Shown: in pieces, positions 32,933-41,909 of the stretch
Numbering within the stretch: position 1 is the first letter of the stretch
Layout of the letters: each line of letters starts with the position of its first letter
NCBI RefSeq assembly: GCF_004349105.1
Contig: NZ_SMLB01000042.1
Coordinates: 1 to 55,095 of the forward strand
Direction of reading: 5' to 3'
Origin: Jiangella aurantiaca
GTDB taxonomy: Bacteria; Actinomycetota; Actinomycetes; Jiangellales; Jiangellaceae
DNA: 55,095 nucleotides
Translations under genes and position numbers: made by a program
The notes under the pieces: model-generated
Seen by the model: only the letters and a program-made list of their open reading frames with translations
Database searches by the model: none
What the model was told of the DNA's origin: nothing

Positions 32933-33002
32933 GGAGTTCGAGTGCGCTGCAGGTCAAGCCGCGGCGTCGACCCTCTTGGCGTGGCGGCGGGTGAGCGCGG
33001 AT

Positions 33003-33008
33003 AGGCTG
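33003..33008 (+). promoter_or_regulatory. -10 box of sucCD
   Basis: TAGGCT lies 36 bases before GTG 33045, leaving a short leader with AGGGATGG as ribosome site. Confidence 0.45.
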
Positions 33009-33044
33009 CCTTCGAATCGCGGCCGACACAAGGGATGGATTCGC

Positions 33045-34244
33045 GTGGACCTGATGGAGTACCAGGCGAAGGAGCTCTTCGCCAAGCACGAGGTCCCGGT
33101 GCTGCCGGGGTCCGTGGTCGAGACGGCCGACGCCGCACGTGCCGCGGCGGCGGAGATCGGCGGCCAGGTGGTCGTCAAGGCGCAGGTGAAGACGGGTGGC
33201 CGCGGTAAGGCCGGTGGCGTCAAGCTGGCCGAGAACCCCGACGAGGCCGCCGAGAAGGCCGGGGCGATCCTCGGCATGGACATCAAGGGCCACACGGTCC
33301 ACCGGGTGCTGGTCACCCAGGCCAGCGACATCGACCAGGAGTACTACGTCTCCTACCTGCTCGACCGCGCCAACCGCACCTACCTGGCCATGGCCAGCGT
33401 CGAGGGCGGCGTGGAGATCGAGCAGCTGGCGGTCGAGCGGCCCGAGGCGCTGGCCCGCATCCCGGTCGACGCCATCGCCGGCGTCGACGCCGCCAAGGCG
33501 GCCGAGATCGCCGACGCCGCCCGGTTCCCCGCCGACGTCCGCGACCAGGTCGTCGACCTCCTGCAGAAGCTGTGGACGGTGTTCACCAGCGAGGACGCCA
33601 CGCTGGTCGAGGTCAACCCGCTGGTGAAGACGCCCGACGGCAAGGTGGTCGCGCTCGACGGCAAGGTCAGCCTCGACGACAACGCCGAGTTCCGGCACGA
33701 GGAGCACGCGCAGTTCGAGGACAAGGCCGCCGCCGACCCGCTGGAGGCGCGCGCCAAGGAGAAGGACCTCAACTACGTCAAGCTGTCCGGCGAGGTCGGC
33801 ATCATCGGAAACGGCGCCGGCCTGGTCATGTCGACGCTCGACGTCGTCGCGTACGCGGGCGAGGAGTTCACCGTCGATGGGCACAGTGTCAAGCCGGCCA
33901 ACTTCCTGGACATCGGCGGTGGCGCGTCGGCTGAGGTGATGGCGAACGGTCTCGAGATCATCCTGTCCGACGCCGAGGTCAAGAGTGTCTTCGTCAACGT
34001 GTTCGGCGGCATCACCGCCTGCGACGCCGTCGCCAACGGCATCGTGCACGCGTTCGAGCTGCTCGAGAGCCGCGGCGACGAGGTCACCAAGCCGCTGGTC
34101 GTCCGCCTCGACGGCAACAACGCCGAGGAGGGCCGGCGCATCCTGTCGGAGTTCGCTGCGAAGGCGCCCGAGGGCCTCATCGAGCAGGTCGACACCATGG
34201 ACGGCGCCGCGCGACGCGCGGCCGAGCTCGCGGCAGCGAAGTAG
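33045..34244 (+). CDS. sucC: Succinate-CoA ligase, beta subunit
   Basis: 399 residues. [22 protein letters not shown] begins the ATP-grasp domain, with [20 protein letters not shown], the metal and nucleotide site around [15 protein letters not shown], and [14 protein letters not shown] and [16 protein letters not shown] in the CoA-ligase domain. It forms the TCA-cycle enzyme with SucD. GTG 33045 has AGGGATGG 6 bases upstream; ATG 33054 is too far from it. sucD follows after 14 bases. Confidence 0.97.
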   Translation: MDLMEYQAKELFAKHEVPVLPGSVVETADAARAAAAEIGGQVVVKAQVKTGGRGKAGGVKLAENPDEAAEKAGAILGMDIKGHTVHRVLVTQASDIDQEYYVSYLLDRANRTYLAMASVEGGVEIEQLAVERPEALARIPVDAIAGVDAAKAAEIADAARFPADVRDQVVDLLQKLWTVFTSEDATLVEVNPLVKTPDGKVVALDGKVSLDDNAEFRHEEHAQFEDKAAADPLEARAKEKDLNYVKLSGEVGIIGNGAGLVMSTLDVVAYAGEEFTVDGHSVKPANFLDIGGGASAEVMANGLEIILSDAEVKSVFVNVFGGITACDAVANGIVHAFELLESRGDEVTKPLVVRLDGNNAEEGRRILSEFAAKAPEGLIEQVDTMDGAARRAAELAAAK

Positions 34245-34258
34245 GGGCGACGAGAGTC

Positions 34259-35170
34259 ATGGCAATCTTCCTCGACGAGAACAGCAGGATCATCGTCCAG
34301 GGCATCACCGGCGCCGAGGGCACCAAGCACACGCAGCGGATGCTCAGGGCCGGCGCCAAGATCGTCGGCGGCGTCAACGCTCGCAAGGCCGGCCAGGAGC
34401 TCGACTTCACCGAGTTCAGTCCCGAGGCCGTCCTCACGGTGTACGGCACGGTCGCCGAGGCGATGGACAAGACCGGCGCCAACGTGTCGGTCGCGTTCGT
34501 GCCGCCGAAGTTCACCAAGGACGCCGTCGTCGAAGCCGTCGACGCCGGCATCGAGCTGCTGGTCGTCATCACCGAGGGCATCCCGGTGCACGACACCGCA
34601 TATTTTTGGGAGTACGCGCAGACTGCGGCTGTTCAACGGGGCAACAAGACCCGCATCGTCGGCCCGAACTGCCCCGGCGTCATCAGCCCGGGCAAGTCCA
34701 ACGCCGGCATCATCCCGGCCGATATCACCGGCCCGGGCCCGATCGGCCTGGTCAGCAAGTCCGGCACGCTGACCTACCAGATGATGTACGAGCTGCGCGA
34801 CATCGGCTTCTCCACCGCCGTCGGCATCGGCGGCGACCCGGTCATCGGCACCACGCACATCGACGCGCTCGAGGCGTTCGAGGCCGACCCGGACACCAGA
34901 GCGATCGTCATGATCGGCGAGATCGGTGGCGACGCCGAGGAACGGGCCGCGGCCTACATCAAGGAGCATGTCACCAAGCCGGTCGTCGGCTACGTCGCCG
35001 GCTTCACCGCGCCCGAGGGCAAGACCATGGGCCACGCCGGCGCCATCGTGTCCGGCTCGTCCGGCACGGCGCAGGCCAAGAAGGAGGCGCTCGAGGCCGC
35101 CGGTGTCGCCGTCGGCAAGACCCCGAGCGAGACCGCGCGGCTCATGCGCGAGATCTACCAGAAGCTCTGA
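34259..35170 (+). CDS. sucD: Succinate-CoA ligase, alpha subunit
   Basis: 303 residues. [19 protein letters not shown] is the CoA-binding Rossmann start. [15 protein letters not shown] and the phospho-histidine loop [25 protein letters not shown] identify the alpha subunit, whose His carries the phosphoryl group. It is the second gene of the sucCD operon, which ends in a strong terminator. Confidence 0.97.
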   Translation: MAIFLDENSRIIVQGITGAEGTKHTQRMLRAGAKIVGGVNARKAGQELDFTEFSPEAVLTVYGTVAEAMDKTGANVSVAFVPPKFTKDAVVEAVDAGIELLVVITEGIPVHDTAYFWEYAQTAAVQRGNKTRIVGPNCPGVISPGKSNAGIIPADITGPGPIGLVSKSGTLTYQMMYELRDIGFSTAVGIGGDPVIGTTHIDALEAFEADPDTRAIVMIGEIGGDAEERAAAYIKEHVTKPVVGYVAGFTAPEGKTMGHAGAIVSGSSGTAQAKKEALEAAGVAVGKTPSETARLMREIYQKL

Positions 35171-35193
35171 CCACCAGAGGATCGGGAGAGACT

Positions 35194-35231
35194 CGGCCGG
35201 GCTGCCCACGGGCGGCCCGGCCGATTTCTGT
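35194..35231 (+). terminator. Rho-independent terminator of sucCD
   Basis: CGGCCGGGCTGCC (35194-35206) pairs with GGCGGCCCGGCCG (35211-35223) with one G-T pair and loop CACG, followed by ATTTCTGT. This is the clearest classical terminator in the window. Confidence 0.85.
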
Positions 35232-35244
35232 CCTGACCCGATGA

Positions 35245-35892
35245 TCAAGAAATCGACGGGGCGCGGTAGGCGGCGAGGAAGACCCGAACTCCCTCGTCGG
35301 CGTAGCGCCGCAGCTCCGCGGCCGACGGTGGAGTGTCGTCGCCGGTGAGCATGGCCCGGTTCAGAGGGACCGACATCACCAGCCAGTTGAAGTGCGCGGC
35401 CGCGAGCTCGGCGTCGTCGGCGGCGAGCAGGCCGCGCTCCGTGAGCGCGCGGAACGCCGCCGCGAGGTCCGCCATGGTCCGCGCCGGGCCGCGCTCGGCG
35501 AACAACCGGCCCAGCTCGGGGAAGCGGCCGGCCTCGCCGATGACCAGCCGCCGCAGCTGAAGCAGCCGCGGCCGCATCACCATCGACAGCTGCCGGCGGG
35601 CGAGGTCGCGCAGGTCGGCCGCGACGTCGCCGGTATCGCGCAGGTTCGCGACCTCGGCGTGCACCGGCTCGGCCGCCTCGTCGACGGTGCGCGTCACGAT
35701 CTCGGTGAACAGCGCCTGCTTGTCGGAGAAGTGCTTGTAGACGGTCGGCTTGGACACGGCGGCCTCGGCCGCGATCTGGTCGATGGTGGTGCCGGCGTAG
35801 CCGTGCGCCAGGAACACCCGGGTGGCGGCCTCGAGGATCGCCCTGCGCTTGCGGGCCGACCGACCCTCGGTCTTGTCCTCGAGTGCGCTCAT
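35245..35892 (-). CDS. TetR-family transcriptional regulator
   Basis: 215 residues. The HTH is at ~15-60 (RRAILEAATRVFLAHGYAGTTIDQIAAEAAVSKPTVYKHFSDKQALF), a textbook TetR domain. The C-terminal part is the helical ligand/dimer domain (TetR_C type). ATG 35892 lies 8 bases after TAAAGT on its strand, so it is near-leaderless. The operator overlaps that box. It diverges from the DHFR-like reductase gene, its likely target. Confidence 0.92.
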   Translation of the reverse strand: MSALEDKTEGRSARKRRAILEAATRVFLAHGYAGTTIDQIAAEAAVSKPTVYKHFSDKQALFTEIVTRTVDEAAEPVHAEVANLRDTGDVAADLRDLARRQLSMVMRPRLLQLRRLVIGEAGRFPELGRLFAERGPARTMADLAAAFRALTERGLLAADDAELAAAHFNWLVMSVPLNRAMLTGDDTPPSAAELRRYADEGVRVFLAAYRAPSIS

Positions 35893-35900
35893 GTGCCTAG

Positions 35901-35920
35901 ACTTTACTACACCGTTTAGT
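35901..35920. promoter_or_regulatory. TetR operator between tetR and DHFR-like gene
   Basis: ACTACACCGTTTAGT (35906-35920) is an imperfect palindrome (ACTA...TAGT) of the kind bound by TetR proteins. It overlaps the tetR -10 box (TAAAGT, 35906-35901, minus strand). Confidence 0.6.
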
Positions 35921-35942
35921 TTAGATCTGGCTGGAGGATCTC

Positions 35943-36521
35943 ATGGGCAGGATCGTCGTCATCGAGAACGTGACTCTCGACGGTGTCATGCAGGCGCCGG
36001 CCGCGCCCGAGGAGGACACCCGCGGCGGCTTCCGGCACGGCCGGTGGGCCGCGCCGTACAGCGACGAGGTCGCCATGCGCGAGATGGGTGAGGGCATGGC
36101 GAAGGGCGGGCCGCTGCTGTTCGGCCGGCACACCTACCAGCAGTTCGAGGGGTTCTGGCCGAAGCAGACCGACGACAACCCGTTCACTCCCGTGCTCAAC
36201 GCCGCGACCAAGTACGTCGTGTCGACCACTCTGACCGAGCCGCTGACGTGGGAGAACTCGGTCCTCATCGCGGGCGGCGAGATCGCCGCCGTCAAGGAGC
36301 GCGAGCCCGGTGACATCGGCGTGCTGGGCAGCGGCGAGCTGGTGCAGACGCTGCTCCGGCACGACCTCGTCGACCAGTTCGTGCTGTCGATCCACCCGCT
36401 GGTGCTCGGCGAGGGCGCCCGGCTGTTCCGCGACGGCGCCCAGCTGGCGGCGTACCGGCTGGTGAAGTCGGTGCCGACGACGACCGGCGTGATCATCGCG
36501 ACCTACGACCGCGTCAGGTGA
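35943..36521 (+). CDS. Dihydrofolate-reductase-like (RibD C-terminal) family protein
   Basis: 192 residues. GRIVVIENVTLDGVMQAP, LLFGRHTYQQFEGFWP, KYVVSTTL and GDIGVLGSGELVQTLLRHDLVDQFVLSIHPLVLGEG are signatures of the RibD_C/DHFR fold, which binds NADPH. The family is widespread and the substrate is usually unknown. GGAGGATC precedes ATG 35943. Its end overlaps the 3' end of kynU by 8 bases, tail to tail. Confidence 0.88.
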   Translation: MGRIVVIENVTLDGVMQAPAAPEEDTRGGFRHGRWAAPYSDEVAMREMGEGMAKGGPLLFGRHTYQQFEGFWPKQTDDNPFTPVLNAATKYVVSTTLTEPLTWENSVLIAGGEIAAVKEREPGDIGVLGSGELVQTLLRHDLVDQFVLSIHPLVLGEGARLFRDGAQLAAYRLVKSVPTTTGVIIATYDRVR

Positions 36522-37746
36522 CGGCGGCGCGGGTGACGTTCTCGGGGCGGCGGTGCTCGTCGGCGGCGAGGACGGCGGCCATGTGCTCGACCGCGTCGTA
36601 CACGTCGACGAACCGGATGTAGAGCGGAGCGACGCCGAACCGGGCGAGGTCGGGCTCGCGGAAGTCGCCGACGACGCGGCGGGCGATCAGCGCCTGCACG
36701 AACCCATACGCCTCGGGCAGCCGCAGGCACAGCTGCGAGCCGCGGGCGGCGTGGTCGCGCGGCACCTCGGGCTCGACGCCGTACGCGCCCAGCCGGTCGG
36801 ACGCCAGCGTCAGGAACAGTTCCGTGAGCGCCAGCGACTTCCGGCGCACCGCCGCGATGTCGACGCCGTCGAACGCGTCCAGCGCGGCGTCCAGGACTGC
36901 GGTCCCGATGACCGGCGTGGTGCCGCTGAGCAGCCGCCGCACGCCGTCGGCCGGCCGGTAGTCGCGCTCCAGCGCGAACGGCTTCGCGTGCCCGAACCAG
37001 CCGGTGATCGGCTGGTCGACGACGTCCAGCCAGCGCGGCGCGACGTAGCCGAACGCCGGCGCGCCGGGGCCGCCGTTGAGGTACTTGTAGCCGCAGCCGA
37101 CCGCGAGGTCGGCGCCCCAGCCTGCGAGGTCGACGGCGACGGCGCCGGCCGAGTGGCACAGGTCCCAGAGCACGACGGCGCCGGTCTCGTGCACCGCGCG
37201 GGTGACGGCGGCGCCGTCGTGCATGCGCCCGAGCCGGTAGTCGACGTGGCACAGCGACGCCACGGCGACGTCGTCGTCCAGCACGGCGGCCGGCGGCTCG
37301 GCGTCCGACGACCACCACCGCACCGTCAGCCCGAGCAGCCGCGCGACGCCGTCGATCACGTAGGAGTCGGTGGGAAAGTTGCCCGGCTCGGTGACGACGA
37401 CCCGCCGGTCCGGGCGCAGCCGGGCGCCGGCCACCAGCAGCTTGAACAGCTGCACGCTGGTGGAGTCGCCGACGGTGACGGTGCCCGGCTCGGCACCCAG
37501 CAGCGGCTCCAGCTTCGCGCCGACCGTCGCCGGCAGGTCGTACCAGCCGTGCGTGTTCCACGACGTGATGAGGTCGTCGCGCCACTCGGTGCCGACCAGC
37601 CGGCCCACCCGCTCCGCGACACCGCGCGGCAGCGGGCCGAGCGAGTTGCCGTCCAGGTAGATCAGCCCGTCCGGCAGGTCGAACCGGTCGCGCAGGTGCG
37701 CCAGCGGGTCGGTGCGGTCCAGGGCCTCGGCGTCGGTGCGCTCCAT
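36514..37746 (-). CDS. kynU: Kynureninase
   Basis: 410 residues, PLP-dependent fold type I. IYLDGNSLGPLP starts the protein. GDSTSVQLFKLLVAG binds the cofactor phosphate, and EPGNFPTDSYVIDGVARLLG and LWDLCHSAGAVAVDL hold the PLP-contacting Asp. The Schiff-base Lys is in VGCGYKYLNGGPGAPAF. It splits kynurenine to anthranilate and alanine. No other tryptophan-catabolism gene (tryptophan dioxygenase, formamidase) is adjacent. ATG 37746 is leaderless-spaced after TACGCT. Confidence 0.95.
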   Translation of the reverse strand: MERTDAEALDRTDPLAHLRDRFDLPDGLIYLDGNSLGPLPRGVAERVGRLVGTEWRDDLITSWNTHGWYDLPATVGAKLEPLLGAEPGTVTVGDSTSVQLFKLLVAGARLRPDRRVVVTEPGNFPTDSYVIDGVARLLGLTVRWWSSDAEPPAAVLDDDVAVASLCHVDYRLGRMHDGAAVTRAVHETGAVVLWDLCHSAGAVAVDLAGWGADLAVGCGYKYLNGGPGAPAFGYVAPRWLDVVDQPITGWFGHAKPFALERDYRPADGVRRLLSGTTPVIGTAVLDAALDAFDGVDIAAVRRKSLALTELFLTLASDRLGAYGVEPEVPRDHAARGSQLCLRLPEAYGFVQALIARRVVGDFREPDLARFGVAPLYIRFVDVYDAVEHMAAVLAADEHRRPENVTRAAVT

Positions 37747-37752
37747 CCCCGC

Positions 37753-37758
37753 AGCGTA
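37753..37758 (-). promoter_or_regulatory. -10 box of kynU (leaderless)
   Basis: TACGCT on the minus strand is 6 bases from ATG 37746. Confidence 0.45.
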
Positions 37759-37766
37759 CGACGGCG

Positions 37767-39257
37767 TCAGGCGACCGCCCGCTCGAGCGCCGTCGCCAGC
37801 AGCCCGGTCGCGACGCCCGGCCAGTCGCCGCCGGACGGGTCGCCCATCGCGCTGAACCCGACCACGACGACGATGTTGCCGACGCGGGCGACCCCGATAC
37901 CGGCGAAGGAGCTCTCCGAGCCCGGATTGTCAGGGGTCGGGGTGTCCTCGACGGTCCAGGCGACGGCGTCGTCGGCGCCGTCCACCTCGACGGCGACCGG
38001 CTCGCCCACCGTCTGCTCGCGGAACTCGCCCACCTCGCCGCACACGTCCGGCAGCGAGGTGTGCGCGCCGACGAAGCGGAACACCGAGTCGCCGTCCGGC
38101 ATCACCGCTACCCACTCGACGATGCTCGCGTCGAGCTCGTGGTTGTAGCCGAGCCCGCGGACGTCGGTGGCGCCGGAGCCCGCCGGGTCCTGGAGGCACG
38201 GCGTCCAGACCCCGCTCGGGTCCATGTCCGGCCGGCGGACGAAGCCGGTGGCGGTCCCGACCTGCGCGACGTCCTCCTCGGTGAGGAACGGGTCGTCGGC
38301 GAGCTGGAGCAGCTCCTCGGGCGGCGTCGTCGGATCGTCGGCCGGCTCGGTCGGGTCGTCGGCGGGGGCGCCGGTCGGGTCGACGGTCGGGCCGTCCGTG
38401 GGACCGCCCGCCGGCTCCTCCGTCGGGTCCGCTCCGGTGAGGTCCTCGGTGCCCGGTTCGGTCACGCAGGAGTCGCCGTACAGCACGTCGCACATCCGCC
38501 GCGCCGCCGCGACCGGCACCGCGAGGTCCAGCTCGACCTCGCCGGCCGTGTCAGCGGTGCTCTCCGTCTGGACGGTGACGCTGACGACGTCGCGGCTGCG
38601 CACGACGGCGACCACAGCGGCCGTGGCCTCCTGGTCGTTCGGGTCCATGTAGTAGCGGGTCATCCAGCCCTCGTCGCCCACGCCGGTGAGCCGCACGGTG
38701 TCGACGACCGCGGGCAACCCGTCGGCGCCCTCCTCGTCGAGGCACCCGGCCAACGCGTCGGCCAGCCCGGCGGCGCTGCCGCCGTCGCCGAACCGGACGA
38801 GGTCCTGCCGGACGCCGCCCGAGGCGGAGGCGAAGCCGGCTCGCGCGTGGTCCAGGACCGAGCTCATCGCCTCGACGGTGCGGGCGGGGTCGCAGGCGAC
38901 CTCGGGGCCGGGCTCGTCGGCCGCGGCCCATGCGACCCCGGTGTCCCCGGCGATGTCCTCGGGTGTGAGCAGCGCGGCGCTCAGGTCGGACGCCGTCGCC
39001 GTGGGGTCGGGTGTCAGGGTGGACAGGGTGGCCGGCGGCGCCGGCTCGGGCGTCGTCGAGAGGTCCGACGGGCTGAGCACGAGCACGCCGGCCGCGACCG
39101 CCGCCACCCCGGCCAGCACCCCGCCGGTCACCTGGTGCCGGGTCCGGCGCGCCGCGCGCTTGCGAGCCGCCGAAGGGCCCGGCAGCGAGACGCCGTCGAG
39201 GTCGGCCGACAGTCCGGTGAGCCGGCGGCGCAGGTCGTCGTCGAAGCCGTCCGTCAC
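37767..39257 (-). CDS. Single-pass membrane protein paired with ECF sigma factor (putative anti-sigma/sensor 2)
   Basis: 496 residues. A ~42-residue cytoplasmic head (MTDGFDDDLRRRLTGLSADL...ARRTRHQ) precedes one helix (VTGGVLAGVAAVAAGVLVL). The extracellular part has a first domain (~95-265) ending in RRMCDVLYGDSCV, a long Pro/Thr/Asp-rich linker (~268-310) and a second domain to the end. There is no HxxxCxxC zinc anti-sigma motif. Its start overlaps the sigma gene stop by 4 bases (39254-39257). It is paralogous to the 39778-41241 protein: both share SLPGP-A-A-R-(K/R)-RAA and TRHQVTGGVLAGVAAVA. An anti-sigma role is inferred from position. Confidence 0.75.
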   Translation of the reverse strand: MTDGFDDDLRRRLTGLSADLDGVSLPGPSAARKRAARRTRHQVTGGVLAGVAAVAAGVLVLSPSDLSTTPEPAPPATLSTLTPDPTATASDLSAALLTPEDIAGDTGVAWAAADEPGPEVACDPARTVEAMSSVLDHARAGFASASGGVRQDLVRFGDGGSAAGLADALAGCLDEEGADGLPAVVDTVRLTGVGDEGWMTRYYMDPNDQEATAAVVAVVRSRDVVSVTVQTESTADTAGEVELDLAVPVAAARRMCDVLYGDSCVTEPGTEDLTGADPTEEPAGGPTDGPTVDPTGAPADDPTEPADDPTTPPEELLQLADDPFLTEEDVAQVGTATGFVRRPDMDPSGVWTPCLQDPAGSGATDVRGLGYNHELDASIVEWVAVMPDGDSVFRFVGAHTSLPDVCGEVGEFREQTVGEPVAVEVDGADDAVAWTVEDTPTPDNPGSESSFAGIGVARVGNIVVVVGFSAMGDPSGGDWPGVATGLLATALERAVA

Positions 39258-39781
39258 GACGCCTCACCTCCCGCCTGGAGTCCCGCGGTGTCGCCGGTGT
39301 CGGTGAGCAGCTGCGCCAGTGCCGCCCGCCCCCGCGAGAGGCGCGCCTTGATGGTGCCGCTCGGCGTGCCGGTCTCCTTCGCGATGTCCTCGACGCTCAT
39401 GCCGACCAGGTGGTGCAGGACGATCGCCTGCCGCTGGCTCTCCGGGATCTGCTTGAGCGCGGCGACCAGCGCGACGTGGTCCGGGTCGGGCGACGGCGTG
39501 TGGTCGGGCGCGCCGTGTTTGACCAGGGCCGTCACGCCGTTCTTGGCCTTGCGCCAGCGGCTGGCGGCGATGCGCCAGGCGACGGTGCGGATCCAGGCCT
39601 CGGGGCTGCTGGCCTGGCTGACCGTCTTCCACCGCTGCCAGGCGCGGGCGTACGCCTCCTGCGTGCACTCCTGCGCGTCGGCGAGGTTGCCGGTCATGGC
39701 GTACATCTGGTGCAGCACGCGGCGGTGGGTGGCGTTGTAGAACTCGTCGAAGTCGGCGGTGTTCGCGGCCATCGTCGTCAC
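39254..39781 (-). CDS. SigE-family ECF sigma factor (copy 2)
   Basis: 175 residues. Region 2 is FDEFYNATHRRVLHQMYAMTGNLADAQECTQEAYARAWQRW with AWIRTVAWRIAASRWR. Region 4 is LKQIPESQRQAIVLHHLVGMSVEDIAKETGTPSGTIKARLSRGRAAL. It belongs to the actinobacterial SigE-family ECF group. GTG 39781 overlaps the preceding stop (GTGA); an ATG at 39772 is the alternative. It is about half-identical by eye to the sigma factor at 41234-41716. Confidence 0.9.
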   Translation of the reverse strand: MTTMAANTADFDEFYNATHRRVLHQMYAMTGNLADAQECTQEAYARAWQRWKTVSQASSPEAWIRTVAWRIAASRWRKAKNGVTALVKHGAPDHTPSPDPDHVALVAALKQIPESQRQAIVLHHLVGMSVEDIAKETGTPSGTIKARLSRGRAALAQLLTDTGDTAGLQAGGEAS

Positions 39782-41241
39782 CCCCCGATCCGCTGCGCGG
39801 CCCGCTCGAGCAGCCGCTGCATCTGGTCGGGTGGGACGTCCACCCGGTCGACGCCGTAGTAGACGACGGTGACGACGTTCCCGCTGACCGCGGCGCCGTA
39901 GACGAACACCGTCCCGAACTCGGCGTTCTCCGCGCGCCAGGTGGCGGCCTCGTACCCGGCGGCGGAGATCGTTCCGGTGTTCTCGACCACGTCGCCGGGC
40001 TGGGTGAACTGGTCGGCCGCGGCCATCAGCTCCGCGTAGTGAGCACGTGCGCCCTCTGCGTCGGGGAACGTGGCGCGTTCCTGGGTGAGGTTCGGTCCGC
40101 CCAGTTCCAGCGGGTCGTTGTAGTGGCGCTGCGCCAGGCTCTCGGCGCCGTCGGCGAACGGGTCGCGGGTGAAGGCGACGTACCCGTAGTTGACGGGTCC
40201 GCCGTCGTCGCCGTTGCCGAGGACCTGGCTGCCGTCGCTGAGGGCCCCGAGCCCAGCCTCGGCGAGGTCGTCGATCGTGAGCCAGCCGTCGACGTCACCG
40301 GCCGGCTCCGGGTAGAGGCGCTCGACCTGGGGGTCGTCGGTGCACGACTCGCCGAACATGACGGTGCAGATGCGACCGATGGCGCCGACGGCCGACTCCC
40401 AGTCGCCGATGCCGTAGAACTCGGTGGTCACCTGTGCCTCGGCCACCATGGACACGACGTCATCCTGGCGCGAGAGACCGACGATGACGTTCAGGACGGA
40501 CTCTTCCTGGAGCGTGGTCGGCGTGATGTAGCTCATCACCCAGGTCTCGTCGCCGGCCCCGCCGACGCTCCAGACGTAGACGAGCCGGGTGTCGGCGTCC
40601 GAGGCCGCCTCCACACACGCCTGCGCCTGGCTGCGCAGCTGATGGAGGCGGTCCGTGCCCGTGCCGGCCGGCGCCACCTCGATGAACTGTGTCGCGGTGT
40701 CGAACTCGCGGCCGGTGAAGTCGGCGCGGGCGGAGGCACGGGCATCCGGTGCGGGTGACTCCGGCACACAGAGGATCGGCTCGTTCGGCTCGCTGACGGC
40801 CGTCCATGCGTCGCTGTTGCGGAAGTCCTCCGGGAGCATCAGCGCCTCGGGCGGGATCACCACGTCGCCCGTCCGGTCGCCGTCGTCACCGTTCTGGCCA
40901 GCACCGGCGTCGGGGCTCTCCTCGCTGGTGGGGTCCGGGCTGGGGTCGACCGGCGGCGTCGACGGCGACTCCGTCGGCGTCGTGGGAACGGTGGTCGGGG
41001 TGGAGGTGTCGGTGCCCGTCTCGGCCGGCTCCGGCGATGCGACGAACTCCGGCGGGCTGACGGCGACCACGCCCAGCGCGACCGCCGCGACGCCCGCCAG
41101 CACCCCGCCGGTGACCTGGTGCCGGGTCCGCTGTGCGGCACGGCGCCGGGCGGCGGCCGGACCGGGCAGAGAGATGCCCACAAGGTCCGATTCGAGCGAC
41201 GACAAGTGCCGGGAAAGGCTGTCGTCGGGGCTGTCAGACAC
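39778..41241 (-). CDS. Single-pass membrane protein paired with ECF sigma factor (putative anti-sigma/sensor 1)
   Basis: 487 residues from GTG 41241, fixed by GGAGG 5 bases upstream. It has a ~45-residue cytoplasmic head, one helix (TGGVLAGVAAVALGVVAV), a Thr/Pro/Ser linker (~65-115) and two extracellular segments. RICTVMFGESC in the first segment matches RMCDVLYGDSC of the other copy, suggesting a conserved disulfide. No zinc anti-sigma motif is seen. It overlaps the upstream sigma gene by 8 bases and the next sigma gene by 4, so all four genes should be one translationally coupled operon. The ligand is unknown. Confidence 0.75.
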   Translation of the reverse strand: MSDSPDDSLSRHLSSLESDLVGISLPGPAAARRRAAQRTRHQVTGGVLAGVAAVALGVVAVSPPEFVASPEPAETGTDTSTPTTVPTTPTESPSTPPVDPSPDPTSEESPDAGAGQNGDDGDRTGDVVIPPEALMLPEDFRNSDAWTAVSEPNEPILCVPESPAPDARASARADFTGREFDTATQFIEVAPAGTGTDRLHQLRSQAQACVEAASDADTRLVYVWSVGGAGDETWVMSYITPTTLQEESVLNVIVGLSRQDDVVSMVAEAQVTTEFYGIGDWESAVGAIGRICTVMFGESCTDDPQVERLYPEPAGDVDGWLTIDDLAEAGLGALSDGSQVLGNGDDGGPVNYGYVAFTRDPFADGAESLAQRHYNDPLELGGPNLTQERATFPDAEGARAHYAELMAAADQFTQPGDVVENTGTISAAGYEAATWRAENAEFGTVFVYGAAVSGNVVTVVYYGVDRVDVPPDQMQRLLERAAQRIGG

Positions 41242-41716
41242 AGTGGCCTCCGGTGAGAACGGCGAAGTCGCCGGGGAGAATACGAACCAGGGTGGCATGC
41301 GCCTTCGCGAGGCGGTTCTCGACGGTCGCGATTGACGTTCCGGTCTCGGCCGCGATCTCTCTGACCGCCGCACCGGCGAGATGCCGGACGACGATCGCGT
41401 AGCGCTGTTTCTCCGGCAGTCGCCGCAGCGCCGCGACGAGGTCCGCGGACCCGGTGCCGGGCGACGCGGGCGGTTTGGGGCCGCCGCGCGACCGGCCGCG
41501 CCACCGGCCGGACGCCAGCCGCCAGGCGGTGCCGCGGACCCAGGTTTCCGGGCTGGTGGCGGCGCTGACGGTCGACCAGTGGCGCCAGGCTCGCGCGTAC
41601 GCCTCCTGGGTGCAGTCGCCGGCGCGCTCGAGGTCTCCGGTCAGCGCATAGAGCTGGTGCAGCACTCGGCGGCTCGTGGCGTCGTAGAACGCGTCGAAGT
41701 CCGCGGTATCGCGCAT
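41234..41716 (-). CDS. SigE-family ECF sigma factor (copy 1)
   Basis: 160 residues. Region 2 is FDAFYDATSRRVLHQLYALTGDLERAGDCTQEAYARAWRHW with GTAWRLASGRWR. Region 4 is LRRLPEKQRYAIVVRHLAGAAVREIAAETGTSIATVENRLAKAHATL. GGGAGG precedes ATG 41716. It is the first gene of the four-gene operon. Region 4 differs from copy 2 in the recognition helix (TSIATVENRLAK versus TPSGTIKARLSR), so the two may read different promoters. Confidence 0.9.
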   Translation of the reverse strand: MRDTADFDAFYDATSRRVLHQLYALTGDLERAGDCTQEAYARAWRHWSTVSAATSPETWVRGTAWRLASGRWRGRSRGGPKPPASPGTGSADLVAALRRLPEKQRYAIVVRHLAGAAVREIAAETGTSIATVENRLAKAHATLVRILPGDFAVLTGGHCV

Positions 41717-41763
41717 GCCGAAAACCTCCCCTGTGCCCGTCGCTCTCCGTTTACACCCAGGAG

Positions 41764-41789
41764 GACCCGTGAGCGCGCTCCACGGTTGC
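41764..41789 (-). promoter_or_regulatory. ECF-type promoter of the sigma/sensor operon
   Basis: On the minus strand GCAACC (41789-41784), 17 bases, then GTC (41766-41764) resembles ECF promoters (AACC ... CGTC). It lies about 50 bases before ATG 41716, so the operon may be autoregulated. Confidence 0.4.
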
Positions 41790-41909
41790 ACGACGTATTC
41801 AGTGAACGGGCGCGTTTCCTCGTATTCCGCTCGTGGAAATGGCAGCTGATCAGGGCATGCCCGGCGTGGTGTCGCCGATTCGCGTGCCTTTTCCGGTGAC
41901 GATGGAGAC

